NCBI GenBank assembly: GCA_017559135.1
Contig: JAFYSZ010000001.1
Span: 248,001-312,000, forward strand
Direction of reading: 5' to 3'
Source of the DNA: Bacteroidales bacterium
GTDB taxonomy: Bacteria > Bacteroidota > Bacteroidia > Bacteroidales > P3
Length of the DNA stretch: 64,000 bases
Of the stretch, positions 1-7,849 are shown piece by piece (position 1 is the first letter of the stretch; each line of letters opens with the position of its first letter). A model generated the notes under the pieces. That model saw only the letters and a program-made list of their open reading frames with translations. It did not search any database and was not told the origin of the DNA. The position numbers and the translations under genes are program-made.

Positions 1-1
1 A

Positions 2-505
2 ACAGGTTTTGACTTGCAGGTAAATGGCCTTGGAATGTTGCCAACCATTATTTTTATTTTTCTAATGTTTATTGGCGGTTGCTCGGCCTCTTCTTCAACG
101 GGTTTAAAGATAGTTAGAGTAATAGTTTTGTTGCGTTACATTCCTGTAAGTTTGAAAAGAATTTTTCATCCTCGTGCAATAATTCCTGTTCGCTACAACG
201 GAAAAGCACTAAGAGACGAATCTGTTAGACTAATCTTTGGCTTCTTTTTCTTATTCTTGCTTTTGTTTATTGCAGGTGCTTTTTTGCTTTCGATTTTTGG
301 TAATGGATTTATTGCTTCCTTGTCTTTGTCTGCCGCTGCTATTAGTAATATGGGTCCGATTATGGGGTCGATTGCACAAGGCTTTGAATATGCTGACTTA
401 AACTTGGTTTCAAAATATGTTTTAATTGTTTTGATGCTCATAGGACGTTTGGAAATATATGCTTTCTTTGCTTTGTTTTCAAAATCTGTTTGGAGTAGAA
501 ATTAA
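2..505 (+). CDS. trkH: TrkH-family potassium uptake protein, C-terminal part (cut by window start)
   Basis: Open from the window edge with no start, so only the last 167 codons are seen; a TTG at 14 is internal. TrkH proteins are the K+-translocating membrane subunits of Trk/Ktr systems and work with a cytoplasmic TrkA regulator. The visible part holds the SGCSASSSTGLKIVR-type segment after the third pore loop, a basic cytoplasmic loop, two more hydrophobic spans and a fourth filter-like segment, SNMGPIMG. It ends 8 bp before a second, complete trkH. The two align over this whole stretch (STGLKIVRVIVLL versus TGGLKLVRVILLF), so this is a tandem paralogue pair, probably one operon. Confidence 0.9.
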   Translation, partial: TGFDLQVNGLGMLPTIIFIFLMFIGGCSASSSTGLKIVRVIVLLRYIPVSLKRIFHPRAIIPVRYNGKALRDESVRLIFGFFFLFLLLFIAGAFLLSIFGNGFIASLSLSAAAISNMGPIMGSIAQGFEYADLNLVSKYVLIVLMLIGRLEIYAFFALFSKSVWSRN

Positions 506-513
506 ATTAAAGT

Positions 514-1971
514 ATGGGATTTAGAAGTAAAGAACAAATAATAACAGGTGTTAGAGTTATAGGACTGCTTCTTATTTTGGAAGCAGGATTTATGTCGTTG
601 AGTCTAATACCTGCTTTATATTACAAACAAGGAGACTTCTTTGCTTTGCTGATTTCGGCTTTGATAACACTGTGTGCAGGATTGCTTTGCAGAATCAAAA
701 GGGTTGAAAAACAATTAAGCATAGATAAGAGATTGGGTATTTCTATTGTTGCTTTGATTTGGCTTTTGATTGGATTTTTTGGTTCGTTGCCTTATCTGAT
801 TGGCGGATATATACCTAATATTGCAGACGCTGTGTTTGAAACAATATCGGGTTTGACAACCACAGGTGCGACAATACTTAGCGATGTTGAGAGTTTGCCG
901 AAAGGAATCTTGTTTTGGAGAAGTTTAACTCATTGGATAGGTGGTGTAGGGATTGTTGTAATTGTTGTTTCCTTTGTGCCGTTTATTGGAGGAGGTGGAA
1001 TGGCGTTGTTTTCTGCTGAAAGTGCAGGTCCAAGCAAAACAAAAATTTCTCCACACATAGCAACAACAGGAAAAATTATTTGCGGAATTTATGCTGTGCT
1101 TACTTTGGTTTGTTGTCTTGTATATTGGATTTGCGGAATGGGCTTTTTTGACGCTGTTTGCCATGCTTTCTCTACATTAGCATCAGGAGGATTTTCTACA
1201 AAGAATACTTCGGCAGCAGGATTCTCTCCTTTGATTCAATATATGATGATTTTGTTCATGGTGCCTGCGGGAATAAATTTCTTATTGATTTATCGACTTT
1301 TAAAAGGTCAGTTTTCGGCTTTGAAAAACAATGATGAATTTAAAGCATATATGTTTGGAATTTTGTTTTCGTGCGTTTTAATTTTCCTTTTTACTTATAA
1401 CTCTTCGGCAGACTTTGAACTAACGCTAAGAAATGCTCTTTTCCAAACCGTAAGTTTTATTACAAGTACAGGATTCGTTTCCACAGATTACACAAACTGG
1501 GCTATGCCTGCGATTTGGGTTATTTTAGTTCTTATGTTCTCAGGAGCAATGAGCGGAAGTACGACAGGAGGCTTGAAATTGGTTCGTGTAATTCTGCTAT
1601 TCAAAAATGCAAAAAGCATAACTAAAAGGGGAGTGCACTCACAGGCTTTTATACCAATAAAAATGGACGGAAGAATTGTGCAAGATAGCGTAATCAACAA
1701 TGTAATGGCAATATTTTTGATGTTTATCTTGCTTTTGATATTGGTTTCTTTCTCTTTGGTGTGTATGGGTATTGGAATAGAAGAGGCAATAGGTGCGGGA
1801 ATAAGTTGTGTGTTTAATATGGGACCGGGATTGAAAGAAAGTGGTGGTTTTGGTTGCTTTTCTAATTTTCCAGATGCTGCAAAATTAGTCCTTTCCTTAG
1901 CAATGTATCTCGGACGTTTGGAAATTGCAACTGTACTTGTTCTTTTTATGCCTTCTTTCTGGAAGAAATAA
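514..1971 (+). CDS. trkH: TrkH-family potassium uptake protein (second tandem copy)
   Basis: Complete 485-residue integral membrane protein of normal TrkH length. All four selectivity-filter segments are visible: TTTGAT (residues 115-120), SGGFST (about 223-228), TSTGFVST (about 317-324) and NMGPGL (about 435-440), each preceded by a pore helix and flanked by hydrophobic spans. TrkH moves K+ (or Na+) across the inner membrane under control of a TrkA-type NAD/ATP-binding protein, which is not in the window and may lie upstream. It starts 8 bp after the partial copy and ends 14 bp before the converging murF-alr gene. Confidence 0.95.
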   Translation: MGFRSKEQIITGVRVIGLLLILEAGFMSLSLIPALYYKQGDFFALLISALITLCAGLLCRIKRVEKQLSIDKRLGISIVALIWLLIGFFGSLPYLIGGYIPNIADAVFETISGLTTTGATILSDVESLPKGILFWRSLTHWIGGVGIVVIVVSFVPFIGGGGMALFSAESAGPSKTKISPHIATTGKIICGIYAVLTLVCCLVYWICGMGFFDAVCHAFSTLASGGFSTKNTSAAGFSPLIQYMMILFMVPAGINFLLIYRLLKGQFSALKNNDEFKAYMFGILFSCVLIFLFTYNSSADFELTLRNALFQTVSFITSTGFVSTDYTNWAMPAIWVILVLMFSGAMSGSTTGGLKLVRVILLFKNAKSITKRGVHSQAFIPIKMDGRIVQDSVINNVMAIFLMFILLLILVSFSLVCMGIGIEEAIGAGISCVFNMGPGLKESGGFGCFSNFPDAAKLVLSLAMYLGRLEIATVLVLFMPSFWKK

Positions 1972-1985
1972 AAAAAATCAGTGTT

Positions 1986-4385
1986 TTATTCGTGAAAATA
2001 TACTCGTTTGATTCTTTGAGAGACTGATGTGAAAATTTCGTATGGGATTGTGTCTAAGGTTTTCGCCATTTTTTCTACTGGATTTTCTTCTCCAAAGATA
2101 ACAACTCTATCACCTACTTTTGCTTCTATGTCGTTTAGGTTTATCATACACATATCCATACAAATGTTTCCTATGATTGGGGCATATTTTCCGTTGATAT
2201 ATACGCAAAAGTCTTTGTTTGAAAGATGTCTGTTTAAGCCATCGGCATAGCCTATGGGGATTACACCAATTTTTGTTGTGTCTTTGGCAATGAAAGTTCT
2301 CATATAACTTACTGCTTCGCCTTTTTCTATTGTTCTTATTTCGCTTAGGTAACTTTTTAGTTTGTGAACGTAGCGTAAGTGTTGTTGTGAGGCAGAGTTT
2401 ACGCCTATTCCATACATTCCTATGCCTAATCGTATCATATCATAGTGTGCTTGTGGAAAGCGTATGCTTGCTGCGGAGTTGCAAATGTGTTTAAGAATTT
2501 TGTAATCGAAGGCTTGTGTGATTTCTTCGCTTATTTGCTCAAAGGTTTCTATTTGTTTTTGTGTGAAATTATCAAGTGTTTCTTCGTCAGCACAGGCAAG
2601 ATGAGAGAAAATTGAGGCTATTTTTAGGTTGTTGTGTTGTTTTAAGAATGCAATTAGTGGTTTTATGTCTTTTTTCTCAAAGCCTAATCGGTGCATTCCG
2701 CTATCTATTTTTATATGTATGCGTAATGGTGTGTTTTTTACCATATCAAGTGTTGCGAAGTTGTGAACTACGACTTCTATGTCGTGTTTTATCATTTTTT
2801 CTAAGGCTTCTTTCTCTGGTGTGACAACGACTATTGGAGTTTTTATGCCGTTTTTTCTTAGCAAAATGCCTTCATCTGCAAAGGCAACGGTGAAATAGTC
2901 TGCTAAGGCAAAGTGTTCTAAGTCTTTTGCAATTTCATACGCTCCGCATCCGTAACTTGCGGCTTTTACCATAGCCATTATTTTTGTGTTTTGTTTGAGT
3001 TGTGATTTGTAGTATTTGACATTGTCGTTTAAAGCAGAGAGATTGATTTCTAATATGGTTTGATGTGATTGTGCTTCTAAGAGATTGGAAATTCTTTCCA
3101 TATTAAAACTTCTTGCTCCTTTGATTAGTATGGCTTTTGAGTAGAATTGTTCTATGGAAAATTTGTCTGTAAATTCTTCTATGGTGTTGTAGAAGTGTGT
3201 TTTTATGGTAAAAATGTTTTTGTGTTTGATGTAGTCTTCTCCTATGGCGTAAAATTCGTCTATTCCTTTGTTTGATAGTAGGGAGTTTATTTCTTGAAAT
3301 GTGTTTTCTTTGTTTTGGTTTTCTGTCATTGAGGATAGTATGGCTATTTTGCTCAATGATTTGTGATGTTGATTCAAATAATCTAATGCGGCTTCTAATG
3401 AGGTTAAATCAAAGCAGTAACTGTCGTTTATTATAATGCCTTCGCCTAAGCCTTCTTTGAGTTGTAGTCGCATTTCTATGTTTGAGAGATTGTTTATTTG
3501 ATCTTTGAGTTTTGTTTGGCTAATTCCTATTTCTAAGGCTGTCATATAGGCTAAACAAGCGTTTTCTATGCTTGCTTTGTCTTTGAATTTTATGTTTAAT
3601 TCTTTGCTTAGTTCGGAGGTTTTAAAGGTTTTGAGTTCTATTTTGTGATTTTTGCACCATTGTTTTACTATATTATATAGGTATTCATCGTCTTTTGGAC
3701 AGATTAGTGTGTAGCATTTTGTGAAAAGTTGTAGTTTCTCTTGTATTTTTTCTTCTATTGTTGTGAAATTTATTTGATGTGCTGAGCCGATATTTGTGAA
3801 AACGCCTATTGTTGGTTGGATTATTTCTTGTAAACGATTCATTTCGTTTGGTTTTGAAATGCCTGCTTCAAATAATCCTAAGTCGTAACTTGAATTTAGT
3901 TGCCATAAGGAAAGTGAAACGCCGATTTGTGAGTTGTAACTGCGAGGTGAGTAGCATATTTTTTTGTCTTCTTGTGCTAATTGAACAACCCATTCTTTTA
4001 TTATGGTCTTTCCGTTTGAGCCTGTAATGGCTATGACTTCTTTTTTGAAGTTTTCTCGTTTGTATTTGGCAATTTGTTGTAGGGCGTCTAAGGTGTTGTT
4101 TACTAAAAGAAAGACTGCGTTTGGAAATTTGTTTGAATCGGGTATTTGTTGGCAAATAAAAAATCTTATTCCTTTGTTATATAGTTCTTTTATGTATTTA
4201 TGTCCGTCATTATCTGCGGTTTTAAAAGCGAAAAAGATTGTATTGTCTGTGAAATTCAGCCGTCTTGAATCGTAAAGCAAATGATGGATTTGTGTTTCTT
4301 TTAAATTGATGGTATTAACGAGGTTTTCGCCAATCACACTTTTTGCATTACATATTTGAATTATTTGTTCTAAACTCAAAACCAT
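1986..4385 (-). CDS. murF-alr: Bifunctional UDP-MurNAc-tripeptide:D-Ala-D-Ala ligase / alanine racemase (MurF-Alr fusion)
   Basis: A 799-residue fusion of two cell-wall enzymes. The N-terminal half is a Mur ligase: P-loop TGSNGKT at about residues 121-127, then the ligase central and C-terminal domains. It joins D-Ala-D-Ala to UDP-MurNAc-tripeptide. The second half, from about residue 440, is a PLP-dependent alanine racemase: the PLP lysine lies in MVKAASYGCG (about 474), the second catalytic tyrosine in VSYMRTF, and GYADG follows. Supplying D-alanine and consuming it in one polypeptide is a known Bacteroidota arrangement. The usual VKAxAYGHG motif reads VKAASYGCG here, a mild change. A TATTTTTG promoter lies 15 bp upstream. 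Confidence 0.95.
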   Translation of the reverse strand: MVLSLEQIIQICNAKSVIGENLVNTINLKETQIHHLLYDSRRLNFTDNTIFFAFKTADNDGHKYIKELYNKGIRFFICQQIPDSNKFPNAVFLLVNNTLDALQQIAKYKRENFKKEVIAITGSNGKTIIKEWVVQLAQEDKKICYSPRSYNSQIGVSLSLWQLNSSYDLGLFEAGISKPNEMNRLQEIIQPTIGVFTNIGSAHQINFTTIEEKIQEKLQLFTKCYTLICPKDDEYLYNIVKQWCKNHKIELKTFKTSELSKELNIKFKDKASIENACLAYMTALEIGISQTKLKDQINNLSNIEMRLQLKEGLGEGIIINDSYCFDLTSLEAALDYLNQHHKSLSKIAILSSMTENQNKENTFQEINSLLSNKGIDEFYAIGEDYIKHKNIFTIKTHFYNTIEEFTDKFSIEQFYSKAILIKGARSFNMERISNLLEAQSHQTILEINLSALNDNVKYYKSQLKQNTKIMAMVKAASYGCGAYEIAKDLEHFALADYFTVAFADEGILLRKNGIKTPIVVVTPEKEALEKMIKHDIEVVVHNFATLDMVKNTPLRIHIKIDSGMHRLGFEKKDIKPLIAFLKQHNNLKIASIFSHLACADEETLDNFTQKQIETFEQISEEITQAFDYKILKHICNSAASIRFPQAHYDMIRLGIGMYGIGVNSASQQHLRYVHKLKSYLSEIRTIEKGEAVSYMRTFIAKDTTKIGVIPIGYADGLNRHLSNKDFCVYINGKYAPIIGNICMDMCMINLNDIEAKVGDRVVIFGEENPVEKMAKTLDTIPYEIFTSVSQRIKRVYFHE

Positions 4386-4399
4386 AGATTTCTTTTTTG

Positions 4400-4407
4400 C
4401 AAAAATA
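4400..4407 (-). promoter_or_regulatory. -7 box of the murF-alr promoter
   Basis: TATTTTTG on the minus strand matches the Bacteroidota TAnnTTTG element. It ends 15 bp before the ATG. It lies back to back with the + strand box at 4418-4425, with 10 bp between the two. Confidence 0.65.
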
Positions 4408-4417
4408 AAAAAAAAAC

Positions 4418-4425
4418 TAATTTTG
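4418..4425 (+). promoter_or_regulatory. -7 box of the DUF454 gene promoter
   Basis: TAATTTTG matches TAnnTTTG, with a TTTG (-33 element) at 4396-4399 separated by 18 bp. The ATG at 4436 is only 10 bp past the box, so the transcript should have almost no leader. Confidence 0.65.
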
Positions 4426-4435
4426 CACTCGTTTT

Positions 4436-4795
4436 ATGAAGAAATACATACTTATAATATCGGGATTGTTGAGTTTGTTTTTGGGAATATTGGGAATATT
4501 TTTACCAGTCTTGCCAACAACTCCTTTTTTGCTTTTGAGTGCGGCGTGTTTTCTTAAAAGTTCAAAATCTTTGTATGATTGGCTGTTGAATCACAAACGA
4601 TTAGGAAATTATATTAAAGATTTTATGATTCACAAAGCAATAAGCAAAAAATTAAAAGTAGTAAGCATAACGACTCTTTGGCTAACTATTTTTCTGTCTG
4701 TTTGGGTTGTGAAAATAATTTGGCTGAAATTTTTTTTAATTCTAATAGCTATAGGGGTAAGTGTGCATATATTATGTTTTAAAACAAAGAAATAA
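4436..4795 (+). CDS. DUF454 (YbaN-family) inner-membrane protein
   Basis: A 119-residue protein with an N-terminal hydrophobic hairpin carrying the family signature GILGIFLPVLPTTPFLLLSA. A short polar central part (KSLYDWLLNHKRLG) follows, then two more membrane spans and a basic KTKK tail. That order is characteristic of DUF454/YbaN proteins, whose function is unknown. It has its own promoter and is nearly leaderless. The last codons and stop lie inside the first unit of a 21-bp repeat that continues downstream. Confidence 0.88.
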   Translation: MKKYILIISGLLSLFLGILGIFLPVLPTTPFLLLSAACFLKSSKSLYDWLLNHKRLGNYIKDFMIHKAISKKLKVVSITTLWLTIFLSVWVVKIIWLKFFLILIAIGVSVHILCFKTKK

Positions 4796-4825
4796 TAAAA
4801 TAAAACAAAGATTTAGAAAAATATT
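4784..4825. repeat. 21-bp tandem AT-rich element, locus A (2 units)
   Basis: Two ACAAAG-headed units start at 4784 and 4805, exactly 21 bp apart. The first covers the stop codon of the DUF454 gene. An 11-bp inverted repeat (AATAAAACAAA at 4799-4809 and TTTGTTTTATT at 4837-4847) overlaps this region and may help end transcription. Five other loci in the window carry the same element. Confidence 0.55.
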
Positions 4826-4861
4826 TTAGTGTAATATTTGTTTTATTCAAAGAATAATATC

Positions 4862-4869
4862 TAACTTTG
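4862..4869 (+). promoter_or_regulatory. -7 box of the gdhA promoter
   Basis: TAACTTTG matches TAnnTTTG, with TTTG at 4837-4840 as a -33 element 21 bp upstream. It predicts a leader of roughly 50 nt before the ATG at 4925. Confidence 0.65.
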
Positions 4870-4924
4870 CAACACAAAACAAATTTAGTGTTTAAAATAA
4901 CGTTTTAATTAAAATAGAAAAGAC

Positions 4925-6262
4925 ATGGACGTAAAAAAACTTTTAGCAGAAGTAGAAGCTAAGAACCCTGGACAACCATTGTTCTTGCAAGCAGTAACAG
5001 AAGTATTGGAAACAATCGAAGAATATGTTGCTGAACACCCTAAATACGATAACTATAAGATTATCGAAAGAATGGTAGAACCTGATAGAATTTTCCAATT
5101 CAAAGTAGAATGGGTAGATGATAAAGGAGAAATCCACGTAAACAGAGGATTCAGAGTTCAATTCAACAACGCAATTGGACCTTACAAAGGAGGATTACGT
5201 TTCCACCCTGCTGTAACATTAGATACTTTGAAATTCTTAGGATTTGAACAAACTTTCAAAAACTCTTTAACTACATTACCTATGGGTGGTGGTAAAGGAG
5301 GTTCTGATTTCGATCCAATGGGAAAATCAGATAACGAAATAATGAGATTCTGCCAAGCATTTATGACAGAATTGTACAAATACATAGGACCAGACACTGA
5401 CGTTCCTGCTGGAGACATAGGAGTAGGTGGAAGAGAAATAGGATTCTTATATGGAATGTACAAAAAATTAGCTCGTGAAAACACAGGCGTTTTAACAGGA
5501 AAAGGAGCTGGTTGGGGAGGATCTATCCTTCGTCCAGAAGCAACAGGATTTGGTGGAGTTTATTTCGTAAACAACATGTTACAAAAACACGGATTAGAAT
5601 TAGCAGGTAAGAGAGTTGCTATTTCAGGATTCGGAAACGTTGCTTGGGGAGCAGCTAAAAAAGCTACTGAACTTGGAGCAAAAGTTGTTTGTATCTCAGG
5701 TCCTGATGGATATATCTTAGATGAAGAAGGAATGAATGACGATAAAATAGCTTACATGTTAGAACTTAGATCTTCTAATAATGGAGTTGTTAAACCATTT
5801 GCAGATAAATTCCCTTCAGCTACATTCATCGCTGGTAAGAAACCTTGGGAAGCAAAAGTTGATATCGCAATGCCATGTGCTATCCAAAACGAATTAAACG
5901 GAGAAGACGCAAAACAATTGATAGCTAACGGAGTTACTTTGGTTTGTGAAGTATCTAATATGGGTTGTACAGCTGACGCTATCCACGAATTACAAAAAGC
6001 AAAAGTTATCTTCGCTCCTGGTAAAGCTGCAAACGCTGGTGGAGTTGGAGTATCAGGATTAGAAATGAGCCAAAACGCTGGACACATTGGTTGGACAGGT
6101 GCAGAAGTTGATGAAAGATTACACTTCATGATGGATTCAATCCACGACAACTGCGTAAAATATGGTACAGAAAAAGACGGATATATCAACTATGTTAAAG
6201 GAGCTAACATCGCTGGCTTCATAAAAGTAGCTGATTCAATGATAGAATTAGGAGTTTGCTAA
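4925..6262 (+). CDS. gdhA: Glutamate dehydrogenase, hexameric family I (probably NADP-dependent)
   Basis: A 445-residue enzyme, normal for the small hexameric class. It interconverts 2-oxoglutarate plus ammonium and glutamate, the main ammonium entry route in many gut Bacteroidota. Visible motifs are the glutamate-site GPYKGGLRFHP, the catalytic-lysine stretch PMGGGKGGSDFDP, PAGDIGVGGREIG, and the Rossmann motif GFGNVAWGAA in the C-terminal nucleotide-binding half. Cofactor preference is inferred from close resemblance to biosynthetic GdhA. It is monocistronic, with its own promoter and a strong hairpin terminator 22 bp after the stop. Confidence 0.96.
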   Translation: MDVKKLLAEVEAKNPGQPLFLQAVTEVLETIEEYVAEHPKYDNYKIIERMVEPDRIFQFKVEWVDDKGEIHVNRGFRVQFNNAIGPYKGGLRFHPAVTLDTLKFLGFEQTFKNSLTTLPMGGGKGGSDFDPMGKSDNEIMRFCQAFMTELYKYIGPDTDVPAGDIGVGGREIGFLYGMYKKLARENTGVLTGKGAGWGGSILRPEATGFGGVYFVNNMLQKHGLELAGKRVAISGFGNVAWGAAKKATELGAKVVCISGPDGYILDEEGMNDDKIAYMLELRSSNNGVVKPFADKFPSATFIAGKKPWEAKVDIAMPCAIQNELNGEDAKQLIANGVTLVCEVSNMGCTADAIHELQKAKVIFAPGKAANAGGVGVSGLEMSQNAGHIGWTGAEVDERLHFMMDSIHDNCVKYGTEKDGYINYVKGANIAGFIKVADSMIELGVC

Positions 6263-6284
6263 TCTATCAGTCTTATAAAACTAA

Positions 6285-6314
6285 AAAGGGAAGTTATTTA
6301 ATTAACTTCCCTTT
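6285..6314. terminator. Bidirectional hairpin terminator between gdhA and the acyltransferase
   Basis: A 12-bp perfect stem, AAAGGGAAGTTA (6285-6296) with TAACTTCCCTTT (6303-6314), closes a 6-nt loop. T-rich sequence follows on both strands, so it can serve both converging genes. Confidence 0.85.
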
Positions 6315-6319
6315 ATTTT

Positions 6320-7420
6320 TTATTTCTTTATTCCAAATATACACCATCTCACAAAAGGAATACGGCGTAATAGTTCGTAAATCAAAGGAGATAAAACAAA
6401 AACTGCAAGAGTTAATATCGCATAAATAGCAAATACAGGTAGCGAAGTATGAACTTTTAACATATATCCAAAGGATGCGATTACTACATAGTGAACAATA
6501 TATAATCCAAAGCTTGATTTAGTCATATAAGTCGCAAAAGCGTTGGTTTTATTGCAAAAACGCTGAAAAATTCCTAAAAGCCCCAACATCATAAACCAAG
6601 TGTAAATAATATTAAGAGGGCTTTGAAGATATTGAGGCAAAGTATTGTCTTGTCCGAAAGTAGTTATCGTAAGAATCGTTCCGCAAACAATAGCAATAGA
6701 AATTAAAATAGGAGAGTACTTACCTAATTTTTCTTGCACCTTATCGTGAGAGAAAACAAAATAACCCATTAAAAAAGGAATTAAATAGTTCAATGGCTTA
6801 TATAAATTCAAAAGTCCGTCAAAAGATTCTGCTCTTGGATATAAAATAAGCGTAAACGAACCTACGTAAAGCAAAACTCCCAAAAGTATTATCGGAATAA
6901 TTTGAATTTTTTCGCACGCTTTCCACAATATATCCTTTTTATCAATCTTGCGAATCAAAACAATAAGAATAGAAAACAGCCATAAATCTTGAATAAACCA
7001 AAGAGGGCCAATTCCACTCACACTCCAAATGAAATATTTTATAAACACAGGCATTTCTTCTGGTAACATAGGATTTCCCATCGTTAAAGAAGCACCTTGC
7101 GTATTGAAAAATCCTGTAATCCAATGAAGAATAAACAATCCTAATGTTGCAGGAACTAACAATTTTCTTGTTCTTGACTTAATGAATTGTTTAGAAGAAA
7201 GTTTCTCTAAACTATATCGCGCACTTATTCCTGCGATTAAAAACATCAACATCATAAACCACGGATACAAAACATACATTACAATGTCTTGATATTGATT
7301 TCCGCCAAAACCTCCAATGCCTCCGAAAACTCCTTTATTATTATAGAAGTATATAACGTGATAAAACAAAACCGAAAGCACTACAACCCATCGTAAATTG
7401 TCTAACCAATGCTTTCTCAT
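6320..7420 (-). CDS. Membrane acyltransferase, acyltransferase 3 family
   Basis: A 366-residue polytopic protein. It opens with the family signature RKHWLDNLRWVVVLSVLFYHV, in which the histidine after the first membrane span is the conserved catalytic candidate. About ten hydrophobic spans follow. Acyltransferase 3 proteins move acyl groups onto extracytoplasmic sugars (for example OpgC or O-antigen acetylases); the substrate here cannot be told. The ATG overlaps the TGA of the upstream AbrB-type gene (ATGA), so the two are translationally coupled. Confidence 0.85.
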   Translation of the reverse strand: MRKHWLDNLRWVVVLSVLFYHVIYFYNNKGVFGGIGGFGGNQYQDIVMYVLYPWFMMLMFLIAGISARYSLEKLSSKQFIKSRTRKLLVPATLGLFILHWITGFFNTQGASLTMGNPMLPEEMPVFIKYFIWSVSGIGPLWFIQDLWLFSILIVLIRKIDKKDILWKACEKIQIIPIILLGVLLYVGSFTLILYPRAESFDGLLNLYKPLNYLIPFLMGYFVFSHDKVQEKLGKYSPILISIAIVCGTILTITTFGQDNTLPQYLQSPLNIIYTWFMMLGLLGIFQRFCNKTNAFATYMTKSSFGLYIVHYVVIASFGYMLKVHTSLPVFAIYAILTLAVFVLSPLIYELLRRIPFVRWCIFGIKK

Positions 7421-7626
7421 TTTGTGATTCCTCCCATTATATCATCAATTGCACTTTGGAATATCTCGGTTTTTATCAACGCCATTCCGTTTTTATCACC
7501 TACAAGTAAGAGTGCATCACCCGATTTAATGTCATACACTTTTCTTGCTTCCTTTGGGATTACGATTTGTCCCTTATCTCCGACCTTTACAACGCCAAAG
7601 ATATATTTACCGTCTTTTTCTTGCAT
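7417..7626 (-). CDS. AbrB/SpoVT-type DNA-binding regulator
   Basis: A 69-residue protein. Residues 10-55 match the swapped-hairpin AbrB fold: VKVGDKGQIVIPKEARKVYD, then IKSGDALLLVGDKNGMALIK. Such proteins bind DNA as dimers and act as transition-state regulators or antitoxins. No toxin gene is next to it; the coupled partner is a membrane acyltransferase. That suggests a small autoregulated operon and not a toxin-antitoxin pair (inference). A TAATTTTG promoter lies 26 bp upstream. Confidence 0.88.
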   Translation of the reverse strand: MQEKDGKYIFGVVKVGDKGQIVIPKEARKVYDIKSGDALLLVGDKNGMALIKTEIFQSAIDDIMGGITK

Positions 7627-7652
7627 AAGTATGAAAAGTTAGAAATTTCCCG

Positions 7653-7660
7653 CAAAATTA
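7653..7660 (-). promoter_or_regulatory. -7 box of the AbrB-acyltransferase promoter
   Basis: TAATTTTG on the minus strand fits TAnnTTTG and lies 26 bp before the AbrB-type start codon. Confidence 0.55.
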
Positions 7661-7678
7661 TAATAAATTTTTTGATTG

Positions 7679-7797
7679 ACAAAGAAAAATAATTCAAAGA
7701 AATAATTTTTTAAGTCTATGAAATAATTTTTTAAATCATAGAAATAATTTTGTAAATCATAGAAAAAATAAAAAAATCATAGAAAAATTTAGATAGC
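7679..7797. repeat. 21-bp tandem AT-rich element, locus B (5-6 units)
   Basis: Units headed TCAAAG, TCTATG, TCATAG, TCATAG and TCATAG start at 7694, 7715, 7736, 7757 and 7777, spaced 21, 21, 21 and 20 bp. An ACAAAG half-unit begins at 7679. The first three share GAAATAATTTT and end in TAAG or TAAA. The array fills the divergent gap between the AbrB promoter and the sugar-kinase promoter. Confidence 0.85.
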
Positions 7798-7821
7798 TTA
7801 GTATTACGTCTTTTTTTTGTG

Positions 7822-7829
7822 TATATTTG
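7822..7829 (+). promoter_or_regulatory. -7 box of the sugar-kinase promoter
   Basis: TATATTTG is a perfect TAnnTTTG. It lies 20 bp before the ATG at 7850 and just downstream of the locus B repeat array. It shows that a longer reading frame from 7817 is not used. Confidence 0.7.
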
Positions 7830-7849
7830 CAAGAAAAAATAAAGAAACG

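Noticed and set aside
193..441. Minus-strand open frames antisense to trkH and similar shadows across the window
   Set aside because: They lie entirely within strongly supported genes on the other strand, lack promoters or recognisable domains, and mirror the hydrophobic composition of the real gene.
7817..7849. Upstream extension of the sugar-kinase reading frame from a TTG
   Set aside because: The TTG start lies just before the TATATTTG promoter box, which falls within the extension, so the extra codons would not be transcribed. The same reasoning removes in-frame extensions at purA (8744), the YD-repeat gene (21927) and the response regulator (30207).
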